Of a stretch of 64,000 nucleotides of DNA, positions 36,009-46,923 are shown in pieces. Source of the stretch: Paramecium pentaurelia (lineage: Eukaryota > Ciliophora > Oligohymenophorea > Peniculida > Parameciidae); assembly GCA_905183005.1 (NCBI GenBank), contig CAJJDO010000140.1, positions 6,144-70,143 on the forward strand. Reading direction: 5' to 3'. Within the stretch, counting starts at the first letter, position 1; every line of letters begins with the position of its first letter. The position numbers were made by a program, and so were the translations under genes. The notes under the pieces are model-generated. The model saw nothing but the letters and a program-made list of their open reading frames with translations, was not told the origin of the DNA and did no database searches.

Positions 36009-37255
36009 TCATTATTATAGTAATTCATAAATAAAATATAGAAGATAAATGCTCAACAACATTACCCCTAATTTATATGTTAATCTCAGTTTCTATTATA
36101 ACATTAAAAAAAATGAAGTGAGAACTACTGTCATAATGGCTAACATTGATTATGATATAGTTTCATCATAAAATGTAATATTTCTTTGCCAGATTAACAT
36201 AGTCAATACCCATGGAAATCCTAAACAAATTTATAAATTCATAATTTGACTGCCTATAATACTTGAAGTAGCCAACTCAGTTTTTTTATTCTTAGCAGCA
36301 AGAGAAGCATTTAATACATCTAAAATAAATAATAATAATATATAATATACCTTAAATATTTCCTCCCCAACTAGCTATTGTTAATCCAACAAATGCAGGA
36401 CTTACTGCAAATTACTCAACAAATTCATCAACAACAGTCATTGTAACATTTACAGTAAGAAAACAATAAAATGAAATTATAATAAATGCAAATTCTGGAT
36501 GTTTTGGAATTGTTAATTTAAATAGCATTGTAAAAGGTAATAATATTTTAGATGGTTATTAATCTTATTATTATTATTCTGTATCCTATTAATTCTCTTA
36601 TCCTATTTCTTTTCCATCTACATCTAAATCTTCTGCTTATTCAGGATGAAAATCAAGAAATTATAATAAAGTTGGAAAGTGATGCTTTTAATGTGAGAGT
36701 TAAAAATCATCTTTCTATTCCATCTAAACTAATGAATATAATAAATAGGATGGATAAAAAAGTGTAAGAATCAATGCTTCTGTAAGAGAGATCTAATTAA
36801 AATATATGTATATCATTATTACTTCATAATCCCAAAAAACAAAGGTCAAAAATAATAAGGTGAGCAAATATACATAAATATCTCTCATTAATGCCTTTAG
36901 ATTCATTCTTAAAGCTCTTTTATGATAATAATTAGAAAATAATGACATCAAACCAAAACAAACAGTAAAGTCTTCTTAATACAAATGTATATACCAAAAA
37001 CTCCACTTCCAACTATTGCTCCAAATCCATATCCAATTCTAGATGACTTAAAACATGATAATATATTAGTTGTCAATTCTGGTATAGACATTCCTAGAGC
37101 CATCAAAATGCCTGTTCCTGTCTCACTAAGATGCCATTTCGTAGATAAAGACTCAAGACAAGCTAGGTTATTAAAGTAGTACGCATCAAGTATTCATTAC
37201 TCAAGTATGTCTATCCTGAAAGCACGTAAAAGAATATTGCACTCAATATTATCAT
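36009..37255 (-). CDS. Na+/Ca2+-K+ exchanger-like (NCKX/CaCA family) transporter
   Basis: 375 aa, four introns (37163-37200, 36975-36994, 36793-36822, 36320-36350). N-terminal signal/TM (MIILSAIFFYVLSGQTY). Alpha-1 repeat: ETGTGILMALGMSIPELTTN then FGAIVGSGVF. Alpha-2 repeat: VGLTIASWGGNIQDVLNA then ATSSIIGSQIMNLQICLG with PW. These match NCKX-type ion-binding repeats, but the usual GaSaPEL and GTSiPD residues are altered (GMSIPEL; GGNIQD). A Gln/Asp-rich loop separates the halves. Ten or eleven hydrophobic segments. Likely extrudes Ca2+ at a membrane. Head-to-head with the next gene, start codons only 12 bp apart. Confidence 0.85.
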
Positions 37256-37267
37256 TAAAATTTAATT
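37256..37267. promoter_or_regulatory. 12-bp gap between divergent start codons
   Basis: The whole spacer between the exchanger ATG (minus, 37253-37255) and the next ATG (plus, 37268-37270) is TAAAATTTAATT, itself nearly palindromic. There is no room for two conventional promoters and 5' UTRs, so core promoters must overlap coding sequence or one start is wrong. Confidence 0.7.
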
Positions 37268-37631
37268 ATGGGTCCTCCACCTAATTATATTATCACTAGA
37301 AAGTTGATTCGTCATTTCTTTAGAAAATACTTACCATAATAACCTATCACAAAAGGAAATGAAGCAGAAGATTTGGCCTAAGCTGTGGTAATAGAGCTTT
37401 AATTTTTAGGCAAAATATGGAGTTGATCATCCATAAACAAAATTAGCCTTAGATCGTTTTGATACTTCTGAAGCTGAGTCCAAAAAATATAGAGCTAAAT
37501 TGGAAGCCATGAAAATTTAATAAAAAGTTATGAGTACTTTAAAAACACCATTTTATCATTATCATGATAAAGGAAGATATAGAAATGATCTATTTCCTAA
37601 AGAATGGACCATTTATCATGGTGTCAAATGA
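37268..37631 (+). CDS. Small unknown protein, possibly mitochondrial
   Basis: 113 aa, one intron (37388-37409). Begins MGPPPNYIITRKLIRHFFRK, a basic, Ser-poor amphipathic start that could be a mitochondrial presequence or membrane-proximal helix; the rest is hydrophilic with Tyr/His-rich C-terminus (TPFYHYHDKGRYRN, PKEWTIYHGVK). It resembles in style the small accessory subunits of ciliate respiratory complexes, but I do not recognise it and make no claim. Divergent with the exchanger. Confidence 0.65.
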
Positions 37632-38338
37632 GATTGATAAATTACAAAAATTAGTATATCAGATAAACCATTATAATTCTTTAAAATATTTGTGTTAACT
37701 GTAGTATATAAAATAAATACATGTCAGAATTCATTTAAAATAACTTTAAAGATTATATAATAATCCAATTATTATTCCATTTTAATCACTATTTAATACT
37801 TAAAATTGAAATCTTAGTGACAATACTCTTTTCATTATTATAAATTTAATCTAAAAAGATAAAATATAATAATATGCATATAAATACTAAATTCTTTATA
37901 TATGAATTTATAATCATATTTAAATACATTAAATGAATAAGCCATATGTTTACAATCTATTTACTTTCTCTATGAATTTATCATCAAATGATTTAATATT
38001 AGAAAAATGAAATAATTTTATAATAATTTGTATTTTGAAATTAATTTAAGGATTTTATTTCTTTTGTTCATTATTTTTAGTTTTTAAATTTCTATATTCT
38101 TCTTAAAGGTTTTCAATATTTAATTTATTTACTTATTATTCTTTTTTTACTATCATTGTAAATAGAATTATATTAAATAAGAATTTTATTTTGTAATATA
38201 GATTTAAACAATCTAATTTAATAACAGATATTAAATTTGTATATCTTAATAAAGATTAATATAAAATATTTAAATAATTATCTTAAAATTATAAATTAAA
38301 TACTTATATAAGAATTATAAACTATTCACTATCTTCTT
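37632..38338. other. Intergenic, ~700 bp, with one weak reading frame
   Basis: Very AT-rich. It contains the short minus frame listed at 37914-38156 and otherwise nothing I can support. Confidence 0.5.
37914..38156 (-). CDS. Weak small ORF, possible coiled-coil fragment
   Basis: 80 codons, starting MIVKKEQQVNKLNIENLQEE. The first ~40 residues look like a coiled-coil segment (EEYRNLKTKNNEQKKQ), the rest is less convincing. It could be a gene end, a remnant or chance: with only TGA as stop, frames this long occur by chance in AT-rich DNA. Confidence 0.25.
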
Positions 38339-39249
38339 TCAACAATGCTTTGGCAATATGTAATTATCATCAGTTGGTAAATTATTTAAGAACAAAACTT
38401 TATTACATTAAAAGCAAAATTTATATTTTTATCCAAGACTCATTTTATAATGATCTATATCTATAATACAATTTGAATTTTCATGAAAATTTTTCTTACA
38501 TTTTAAACACCATACTAAATTGCACATATTACAAAAAAAATATTCTTATCCAAAATATACAAAATCATTCTAACATTTTATATTTGGGCAACAAGATTTA
38601 TATGTTTGTGGTAAATCTTCATAAAGGCTTTTAGGATAAGCTTCTTCCAATTATTATGCACAGATTGGACAATACTCACCTTTTTCTTAAGTGTGGATAT
38701 ATAAACATAAAAAATGAAATTGATGTTAACATGAAGAAAGTATTGCTTTTTAATTTTTTGATTTGGTATCAAAATAAAAGTTACATAGTTAACAAATATT
38801 TTAAGATTATACTTCTTTTCCTTTTTATGGGGATACATTAATTTAAAATGGAGATTAATTTTGTAAATTATTAAGTGGTTATTAATCTTCTTGTAATTTT
38901 TTTTATGGAGTTGTTATCTAATATGGTTATTAATTTGATAATCGAGGAATATTGAATAATTAAAAATTCTTAATTAAAATGGATCATTACATTATTTTTT
39001 AAAAATTCATTAAACTTATCATCTTTAGAAAATGGACTTTCTAAAGACTTATCAATATTATTGTTAAAGGATTATAATTAGTTTATAGCTAATTATAAAT
39101 CATTTTTTTCTATTAAAATTCTAATATATATAATTTTATAAAATATACTATCTTCCCCAAGCTAAGCCAATAATAAAAGCATCCTTTAAAAGTTCTTTTC
39201 CTCTAGAACCTGTTTCAATAATTTCCTCTATCATACTAGAGATATTCAT
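38339..39249 (-). CDS. RING-IBR protein (RBR-like) without an obvious RING2
   Basis: 286 aa, two introns (39121-39148, 38815-38836). N-terminal ~125 residues are helical (MNISSMIEEIIETGSRGKE). RING1: ICQLCNFYF, ILSSCQHQFHFLCLYIH, GEYCPIC. IBR: CCPNIKCQND, YFFCNMCNLVWCLKCKK, FHENSNC. After it come KFCFQCNKV and a terminal PKHC, then TGA. RBR ligases normally carry the catalytic Cys in a following RING2; here only a short Cys/His remnant remains. Either the last exon is missed or this is a RING2-less variant that cannot form a thioester. Confidence 0.8.
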
Positions 39250-39915
39250 TCTTATATTTTATAAAAAGATTATTAATAAATTGTACCAATTAATTAAATA
39301 ATTTATACAATTTAATAATACTTGTGATAGAATTTCAAGATTAAGTCATTATAAGATTCTGAATTGAAGCAAAAATTAAAATTTTAATCTTCTAGTCCTT
39401 TATTTTTATTAAATTTTTTAATATTACTTGATCATTTTAATTTTTCATCAAAATCTAAGTTAAATTCATTAAAAATGAATTATAAAAATTAAACTTTGAT
39501 TAACTATTACATAATAATTAAATAGATATTAAAAGATATCTATTGATAATTATATTATATGTAATATAATATGATTTATTCAAAAATAGAATAAAAATCA
39601 TATCTAAAGGTATCATAAATTTGAAACTAATATGTTTGTAATAGTAAAAAAGAGAAAATATATGGAAATTAGTTGAATTTTTAAATACTATAGAGAAATG
39701 AATCAGTTATAAATTCATTTAAATAGTTTACAATAATAATTGTTAATAGATTTAATTTAAATTAAAACATCTAAAATGTATTTATTTTTCTTAAAATAAA
39801 ATAGAAATCAATAGTTTGCTTATTTTTAATTTTATTTATATTACTAATATATATATATATCTTATTGTTATTCCTACATATATTTATGAAAATTAGAAAT
39901 ATTTCTATCAATACA
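39250..39915. other. Intergenic, 666 bp upstream of tRNA-Ile
   Basis: AT-rich, with simple TA runs near 39850. No gene or repeat recognised. Confidence 0.55.
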
Positions 39916-39989
39916 GGTTTCGTAGCTCAGTTGGTTAGAGCGTCAGTCTAATAAGCTGACGGTCGAGGGTTCGATCCCCTCCGAAACCA
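39916..39989 (+). tRNA. tRNA-Ile (anticodon AAT)
   Basis: 74 nt. Acceptor GGTTTCG pairs with CGAAACC; D-arm GCTC/GAGC with loop AGTTGGTTA; anticodon stem TCAGT/GCTGA around loop CTAATAA, anticodon AAT; T-arm GAGGG/CCCTC with loop TTCGATC. Discriminator A, no encoded CCA. A run of eight T follows directly, the RNA polymerase III terminator. No intron. Internal A and B boxes are present in the normal places (TAGCTCAGTTGG; GGTTCGATCC). Confidence 0.97.
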
Positions 39990-39997
39990 TTTTTTTT
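39990..39997 (+). terminator. Pol III T-run terminator of tRNA-Ile
   Basis: Eight consecutive T residues immediately after the discriminator base. Confidence 0.85.
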
Positions 39998-40437
39998 GAT
40001 TAATTTTACATTTTATTATTTATATAATTTTTCTTATTTTTCATTTATTCATATCTCTTTCATATTCACTATCTATCTAAGTATGATCTTACTCATCTTT
40101 GGATATAATAGTTTATCCTATTAATTGTAAGTTAATGTCTCTCTTAAATTATTATTGTAGTTATTTCTGATTAAGATTAGTTAATAATTAACTAAAGTTT
40201 TAGAGTAGATGACAATATTAAAAATATATATATAAATAATTTATATACTTTTATAAAGGAAAATGATGTATAAATTGTTTAAGTAAATAATTTATAGAAT
40301 AATAAATATGAAAAATAAATAACTAAATAAGAATTAAATCTTTATTGGATATTAGTATTTTATTATTAAAAATTGAAGAATAAGAATACTCTAATCATAT
40401 TTTAACAATTAAAATAACTATAATTAATTATATAATT
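39998..40437. other. Intergenic, 440 bp, nothing recognised
   Basis: AT-rich spacer between tRNA-Ile and the convergent minus-strand gene. No structure or frame of note. Confidence 0.55.
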
Positions 40438-42041
40438 TCATTAATTATTTTATATAAGTTTATCACTTGATTTATATTATTTCTTTATTATTAAATTTTC
40501 ACCCAAATCAACAATGTCTGCTCTACTTTATTTTTTTGATGGGCTAATAGAAGCCAAACTTTATGTTTTTTGAAAGGTCTTTCTAAATCTCGAATCATTA
40601 TTTCTCTTTAGTGCTTAAATAAGCATTTCATTATGAAGAGGAAATCCTTTGTTATTTTTACTAATAGATTCATCTGTTTTATTTGCTGATACATTTAAGG
40701 CTTATTTTAATTTTTATTACATAGGTTTGAGAGTGTTTCTAACATAATGTGTGATTCTTCTTTTCCTTTCATCATTAGCTAATCTATTTTAAAAATTATA
40801 GATAAAATAATTACTATGTTTATTAACTTGCTATATTATATATATTAACAAATAATTGATAATATGATGGTTTTCCTTTATATTCACTATTTTATTAATG
40901 AATCTTTTTTGGTGCTGGTCTCATTAGATAATGATATTTATTTTGTTTGCATACTTCTTCAATTGATTATCTTCTATGAATATTTTAATTTAGTTTAGTT
41001 AATTCAAATTTAATTGATGTTTTATCCATCTAATGGAAATTGAATTTTGCTTAAATAGTTTATTCTAAATTGTCTCTAATCAATTAAAAGACATAATTTT
41101 GAAATAATTAGGTATCACATATGAGTACTTCACCTTTTTCAGATTAACATATTAAAGAGAAAGGTCTGGAGTCAATATTATTTAATATCTCATATTCTCC
41201 AATAATCTCTCCTTCAGATATGATTCCAAGTGTTTAAATTTCATGTTCATTTGTTCTTCTTACTAGAGAATACTATCCTCGAAGTATGAAATAAACACAA
41301 TGTGCTGGATCACCTTATTAGCATACTTTATCCTTATAACAATGTAATTGTTAATAAGAATTGATATAGAATTTCCTTAGTGTAATTGAATAATACTTTC
41401 AACTCTTTATATTAAATTTCCTTAAATAAGCAGAAATCATACAATCTACTAATTTCAGAATTCATTTTCCGTTATTCTTATTAATGAATATATGCATGAA
41501 AATATTGAAAGTTGAGTGTAGCAACATATGTTTATTTCTTTGCTTTTATTATCAGACCATACCTAATTAGAAATTCTCATTACTATTCATAGATATCTTC
41601 TTTTGCCATTAAGAATAGTTGATGTCCAAAATGTTAATACATTTTAATAGATGAAACTTCAACAAATTCTATATCTTTAAAGTTTTCTGGAAGTAAACCA
41701 ATTGACAAATAGATTCCTAGTTCTCCTTACAAAATGATATAGAACTTCTTTTAATCCTCAGTAATTTAATCAAATCTCTTATAAATTAATTGATTTGGAT
41801 GTAGTACTTCATATCTCATTTTCTAATACTATAAATATTATTAATTACACTGCAACAATTTCTTATGATTTCATCATTGTATCCTTAAAAACATTGGAAT
41901 TATCTAAAATATTTGGACATATAAAACACTTCTACAGGAGTTCTCTCATTTCTATGTTTTTGCAATGCTATGATGGCTAACTAAGATTCTATAAATATTG
42001 ATAATTACTTCATCATAATAATTATCTGGAATTTATTGCAT
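40438..42041 (-). CDS. Cyclic-nucleotide-binding-domain protein
   Basis: About 493 aa over five introns (41989-42008, 41829-41850, 41563-41583, 41376-41403, 40784-40814). First cNBD-like part: MRYEVLHPNQLIYKRFDQI, FYIILQGELGIYL. Second: KVCQQGDPAHCVYFILRGQ, HEIQTLGIISEGEIIGEYEI, DSRPFSLICQSE. The phosphate cassette reads GEYEILNNIDSRPFS, keeping GE and an Arg followed by P-F-S, so ligand binding is plausible but not certain. The C-terminal third is basic (RITHYVRNTLKPMQQK). Two exon joins (the 28-bp intron starting GTTG and the 31-bp one) rest on frame logic alone. Its start lies 33 bp from the end of the EF-hand gene. Confidence 0.78.
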
Positions 42042-42074
42042 GATTAAATAAATTAATACAAATATATAAAATAG

Positions 42075-43394
42075 TCACAAAAGTTATGGTAGCTTTAAAG
42101 GTCGATTAGAAAAAAGAGCACTATCATTAGAAGGTAAATCATTGGATGCTAAAGTAGTTTAATGAGGAGATCTATCAAGTTAATGATATTTTAATGATGT
42201 TGTATCAAAAGATTACTCATATTTATTGAATCTAATTTATCTTCTTAAGAATTATTTAGTTGGTACTGATTTTTATTATTTCAATTAAAATCTCATTCTT
42301 GGTATTTCTTCATCTACTTATTCTAAACTTAATAGACTTATTTATGATTTATTATGATAATCTTTACTACTTCTCTATGTTATTATTGCTTAAGCTTATT
42401 ATTTACCATTATTTTAAGCTTTAACTAATAATTTTTATAAATCACTTTCTTTTTATGAGAATTCATCTTCAGATACATCACTTTCATCTAAAATTTATTT
42501 AATACTATTATATGATTTAATTTCTAATTAAGTTTACAATCTAACTACTTTTGTTAATTGTCTAATATTCTCTACATCTCTCATTGACATATTTCTAAAT
42601 AATTGAGGTTATAAACCAGGTACTGTACTTAATGACATGTTATATCTTGGTTATGATAATTTTACATCTAATTGATTTAAAGAAGAATTAGATTTTAATT
42701 TCGCATTCATTAATTTATATTAAGCCTTGATGTATAAGTCATATGCATCATCAACTACAGTTTTCTTTTCTTTTGTTATTATTAAATTACGAAAAGCTTC
42801 ATATTTCTTTTCTGCATCCACTATGTTTTTATCACATAAAATATTTATATATTATTCTCTTCTTATCATATAAGATAAGTGAGTTAACATGGCTCCAACA
42901 CTTAATGGAATATATTTATTTTCAATTGCATTTAATTAAAGTGTATTTTACATTTTGGTCATCATATTTCTAAATGCTTTTAAAGCTGAAGGATTTTCAG
43001 TAAATGCTTTAAATTCTTAGTAATTTAATGCCCAATCTCTATCTTAATCTATGTAAGAATAAATAACTTTAAGATCATTCTTACTGACATCGAAACCAAA
43101 ATGTTTAAACATAAGGAACATTTCTGCAATATCTAAAGTCTTGGAATCATTGTAATCAAAAACCTATATATATATCACTCAAATCTTTACATTAAATATT
43201 TGTTTTAATTCCATTTAAATTCTTCTCTCTTCAGGGTAAAACAAATATTATGGTTTCACTTTATCAAAATACCTATTCTTAAACCATTAATTTTGAGGTA
43301 GATTATGAAATTTATTTCTCTTATTTAATTGTTTCATCTCCTCATCATCAAGTTTAGCAATGTCAGGAACTTAATTCCAATCAACTTTATACAT
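42075..43394 (-). CDS. EF-hand protein with long polar C-terminus
   Basis: 430 aa, one intron (43164-43190, 27 bp with an in-frame TGA). Two EF-hand-like loops: DYNDSKTLDIAE (residues ~95) and DQDRDWALNYQE (~130), the first with Asp, Asn, Ser and Glu-equivalent ligands, the second with Asp at 1, 3 and 5 and Glu at 12. Calcium binding is therefore plausible. The C-terminal ~250 residues are Gln/Lys/Ser-rich with helical patches (LDESDVSEDEFSQKESDLQ) and probably disordered. No other domain recognised. Confidence 0.78.
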
Positions 43395-43626
43395 TAAATA
43401 ATAATCTTTAAAATTAATATAAACAAATTCTAATCAATAATTAAATCTAGAAATTTATTATCATAAAGTACGCATCTCAAATTACATATTTTTAAATACA
43501 ACTTTAATATTATTATCTCAATTATGATTTGGAATCTAATTAATTAAAAGTTAAGTAGATCATAATTATTATATAGATTTCAATAAATTCTAGTTAAATT
43601 ATAATATTGTATATGCATTGCAAATA
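43395..43626. other. Intergenic, 232 bp
   Basis: Spacer between two minus-strand genes, with no feature recognised. Confidence 0.5.
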
Positions 43627-44277
43627 TCAATTGTGGAAATTCCATATTATAAAACCGGTTGTCCCCATAAAGGCAGCCCATCCCCATAGTTCATAGAAAC
43701 CTCTAAATCCAGCATGATATTATCGAATCACTTATCTGAAAATTGAATAAGTGATTACCTATGTGTGCCATTACAAAAAGGAGCATTAGCACTCTATTTG
43801 CAATTACACAATTTATAATATCCAGATGTATCGACATTAAATTTAATTGGTCTATTTCTTGTAGCAGATGCATTACACATTCCATCACACCATGGATTTG
43901 ATTATGAAATACCACAAGAACACCATTAATAAATCTGAAATTTAATCATTAAGTAATCCATACCTTTCCTTTTTAGAGATAGCAATTATATGGATAAAAA
44001 CCAGCAACATATGGTACTGAAGCTGGTCTATACTTACCTTCAGGATATGGTATAGATTCTGGAAGCAAGACAAATTTCTATTCAGGAAAATCAGTAATAT
44101 CGTCAGGTTTTCTTTCCTTTCTGGCTGTTATGATAAAAATGAAGATGAATTCTTACGTGGTGGAGGAGTAATAATTTCAGGAGGCAATGTGTAAGAGTCT
44201 CTAAGATGAGCTTCTCCATGTTAAAGAATTGTAGAGATAGTTCGATATTTAGCTGCCTTCTTTAAGATTTAAGACAT
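43627..44277 (-). CDS. Double CDGSH iron-sulfur protein (CISD3/MiNT-like)
   Basis: 188 aa, three introns (44125-44156, 43935-43963, 43736-43758). Two CDGSH-type motifs: WCSCGISQSNPWCDGMC and LCNCKQSANAPFCNGTH, spacing C-x-C-x2-S-x3-P-x-C-D/N-G. Proteins with two motifs resemble mitochondrial CISD3. In the first motif the fourth 2Fe-2S ligand is Cys where His is canonical; in the second, Asp before Gly is Asn but His is kept. The N-terminus (MSQILKKAAKYRTIST) could be a mitochondrial presequence. The C-terminus has a Trp/Phe/Gly-rich hydrophobic segment (WGWAAFMGTTGFIIW), a likely membrane anchor absent from soluble CISD3. Head-to-head with MetAP1. Confidence 0.85.
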
Positions 44278-44294
44278 CTAAATTAAATTAATTA
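44278..44294. promoter_or_regulatory. 17-bp gap between divergent start codons
   Basis: The only sequence between the CDGSH gene ATG (44275-44277, minus) and the MetAP1 ATG (44295-44297, plus) is CTAAATTAAATTAATTA. Both genes are strongly supported by homology near their starts, so promoters presumably lie inside coding sequence or are very small. Confidence 0.75.
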
Positions 44295-45487
44295 ATGGAT
44301 TCTGCAATAGGGACATATATTTGTTAAACAATTGATTGTAGTAAACCTGCAACTTTGTAATGTCCAACATGCATAAAGATGGCTTTAGCTCCAGCATACT
44401 TTTGTGATTAAGAATGCTTTAAACGCTATTGGCCAATCCATAAGACTTTTCACAAAAAATAAGAAGAACAAGAGGATTAGAAAAACAAGTTTAAATTCAC
44501 AGGTCCACTCAGACCAGGTAAAATATCTGCAAGACTATTTGTTCCTGATCATATAAAAAAACCTGAATGGTATTTAAGTGGATAACCAACAGAGGAAATG
44601 AAAAGTAAACTTTAATAAGTGGTTGATTGCAAGACTCCAGAAGATATTCAAAAGATGAGAGATTGTGCAGCTATTGGTATTACTTTATCTTCTAATGTTT
44701 TGTTAAGGAAGAGGTGCATTAGATGCTGGCCATGCAGCAGTCAAACCTGGAGTGACTACAGATGAAATAGACAAGATAGTTCATAAATACATTATAGATC
44801 ATGATGCCTATCCATCTCCACTTAATTACAATGGATTTAAAAAGTCCTTATGTACATCTGTTAATGAAGTGATTTGTCACGGTATTCCTGATGATAGACC
44901 TTTGGAAAATGGAGACATTGTGAATCTTGATGTTTCTGTTTATTACAAAGGTTTCCACATAGATTTAAATGAAACCTATTTTGTTGGTGAAGTCAGTGAA
45001 TCATCAAAGTTTCTTGTTGAAAAAGCCTATACTTGTTTGTAAAAAGCAATTGAAGTATGCAAACCAGGTACAATGTATAGAGATGTTGGAAATATCATTG
45101 AGAAATATATATCTGAAAATGGATTGGCTGTAAATAGAACATATTGTGGTCATGGTGTTGGTTAACTATTCCATTGTGCTCCTACGTAATTTTAATTAAT
45201 ATAAAATAGTATCCCACATTATGGTAAGAATAAGGCTCCTGGATTTATGAAACCAGGACATACATTTACAATAGAACCTATGATCAATTAAGGAACTCAT
45301 TAAGATATTCTATGGACTTTTGATAATTGGACAGCTGTATCAATTTATTATTATTATTAATAATTAGGTTACCGCTGATGGTTAACGTTCTGCTTAATTT
45401 GAGCATAGTATTCTAATAACAGAGGGAGGATGTGAAGTATTGACAGCAAGATTACCTACATCACCACCTTTAGATTTTAAAATATGA
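44295..45487 (+). CDS. METAP1: Methionine aminopeptidase 1 (MetAP type 1)
   Basis: 368 aa, three introns (44677-44707, 45186-45209, 45337-45367). The N-terminal zinc-finger region characteristic of eukaryotic MetAP1 is present (LQCPTCIKM, YFCDQECFKRYW, IHKTFH), followed by the catalytic domain. Metal ligands can be placed: NLDVSVYYKGFHIDLNE (two Asp), GHGVGQLFH (His), TIEPMI (Glu), QFEHSI (Glu); the substrate His is in EVICHGIP. It removes initiator Met from nascent proteins on ribosomes. Intron 2 (24 bp) is stop-free and divisible by three but its removal restores the invariant APTIPHYGKNKAPG. Confidence 0.96.
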
Positions 45488-45559
45488 GAAGTATAATATT
45501 ATTAGAGTTAAATTTTAATTCTTATCATCTATCTATAATAATAATTAATTATTATAATT

Positions 45560-46767
45560 ATGTCTTCTGAAAATAAGGAAATAATTGAGGATAAAATTTA
45601 CAAATAACAAACTCATATAGATTAATTAGCAAGGAAATCTTTTATTATGAGAAAGATAGAATAGCCAAAAGATGAACAAGAATTGTAATTGCTTAAAAGA
45701 ATTGAAAAGTATTTATGACCTTTTTAGAAAGGGCACGCTAGGAAAGAGAAGAAACAAAAATTATTCAATCTAGGTCGATTTCATCTCCTTAATTTTGGTA
45801 GGTCTTCATGAAAAGACACTATGATTTAGGTGCTTGGCTTTTATTGGATGTTACAACTAATTTTGCATTGTAATAATATTATCTTAAAATTGATTAGATA
45901 TTTCTTTGACACTATAAGAGTCAGAACATAAGCATATAATAAATATATGGATATATCTCATTTCAATTAAAATAATGTCAAAAATCTTCCTATATATTCT
46001 GGGCTTCATTATAAATTATCTTATATAATTCTAAGTGATATTTTGAGAAGTTTTACTAATTAGGTTAGATATCAATTATTTATGGATCCCTCTTCTTAAT
46101 TTTCTGTAATTTATTATTACTATTATTTTAGAACTACAATTAATTAACTAAAATATTGATACATGGATTAATTGCAGAAACTACCATCACAACATTATTA
46201 TTACCAATAGAAATAAGAAAGATGATAGTTTAAATGGGTTCTTTTGATGCAAACTTGAATCATTACATAAAATCTTATATGAGATGCTATTTCCCAGCTT
46301 TAATTAGAGATTCTCTATTTTTTGTAAGTCACTCACTTACATATAATTTACTTATGTATGGAGATCATTATGTAACTGCACTATTCAGATCTGGTGAATT
46401 TACTCCACCACCTGTAATAATAATTTATCATATATGTTTATAGACTATTTTGAGAGGTGAAAGAGAAAGGAAGTTTACTTGCATATTAGGATCTTTAGGA
46501 TTGTCCATTTTACTCACAAATCCATTTGATGTCTTAGTCACTAAATTGGCTACTTAAAGAAATGTATTGATTTATTATAAAATTTAGGAAGCATACACTA
46601 ATCCATTCTAAGCATTCAAATTCATAACTTCTTAGGAAGGATGGTCTAAGCTTATTGCCAGTGCCATATCTTAAAGAATTGGTTTCTACTTCCTAAAAGG
46701 ACTAGTGTTCTTTAGTTATTAGGATCGTGTATATTCTATGTTCCATGATGCATTTAATTATGAGTGA
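45560..46767 (+). CDS. Mitochondrial carrier family protein, divergent
   Basis: About 350 aa over six introns (45709-45727, 45774-45801, 45870-45897, 46106-46131, 46414-46443, 46564-46587). Carrier signature elements: LYFFDTIRVRTQAYNKY (P replaced in Px[DE]xx[RK]), LLLPIEIRKMIVQMG, and LLTNPFDVLVTKLATQRN. These are the three repeats of the SLC25 fold, the first with a Phe where Pro is usual. N-terminal ~60 residues are polar. Substrate unknown; a possible non-mitochondrial location cannot be excluded. Intron 2 begins GTCGAT. Ends 40 bp before tRNA-Leu. Confidence 0.78.
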
Positions 46768-46807
46768 CTGTCTATATCAGCTAAAACATATACAAAATAG
46801 TATTACA

Positions 46808-46891
46808 GCCTGTTTGCCCGAGCTGGTTAAGGGGGCAGACTTAAGATCTGCTGGAGTCTACTCCGCGTCGGTTCGAATCCGACAGCAGGCA
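46808..46891 (+). tRNA. tRNA-Leu (anticodon TAA)
   Basis: 84 nt. Acceptor GCCTGTT pairs with AGCAGGC (one G-T). Anticodon stem GCAGA/TCTGC encloses loop CTTAAGA, anticodon TAA, reading UUA. The long variable arm (TGGAGTCTACTCCGC) and T-arm GTCGG/CCGAC with loop TTCGAAT are typical of tRNA-Leu. Discriminator A; a T-run follows. UUA is a heavily used Leu codon in this AT-rich genome. Confidence 0.96.
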
Positions 46892-46923
46892 ATTTTTTTT
46901 TATTTTTTTTATTAACGAAAAAT

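Noticed and set aside
43703..43915. 70-aa minus-strand frame beginning MVFHNQIHG
   Set aside because: Off-frame shadow of the CDGSH protein. The correct frame shows both CDGSH motifs.
44752..45042. Stand-alone 96-aa aminopeptidase fragment
   Set aside because: It is the middle of the MetAP1 gene, which continues on both sides with ciliate codons and small introns.
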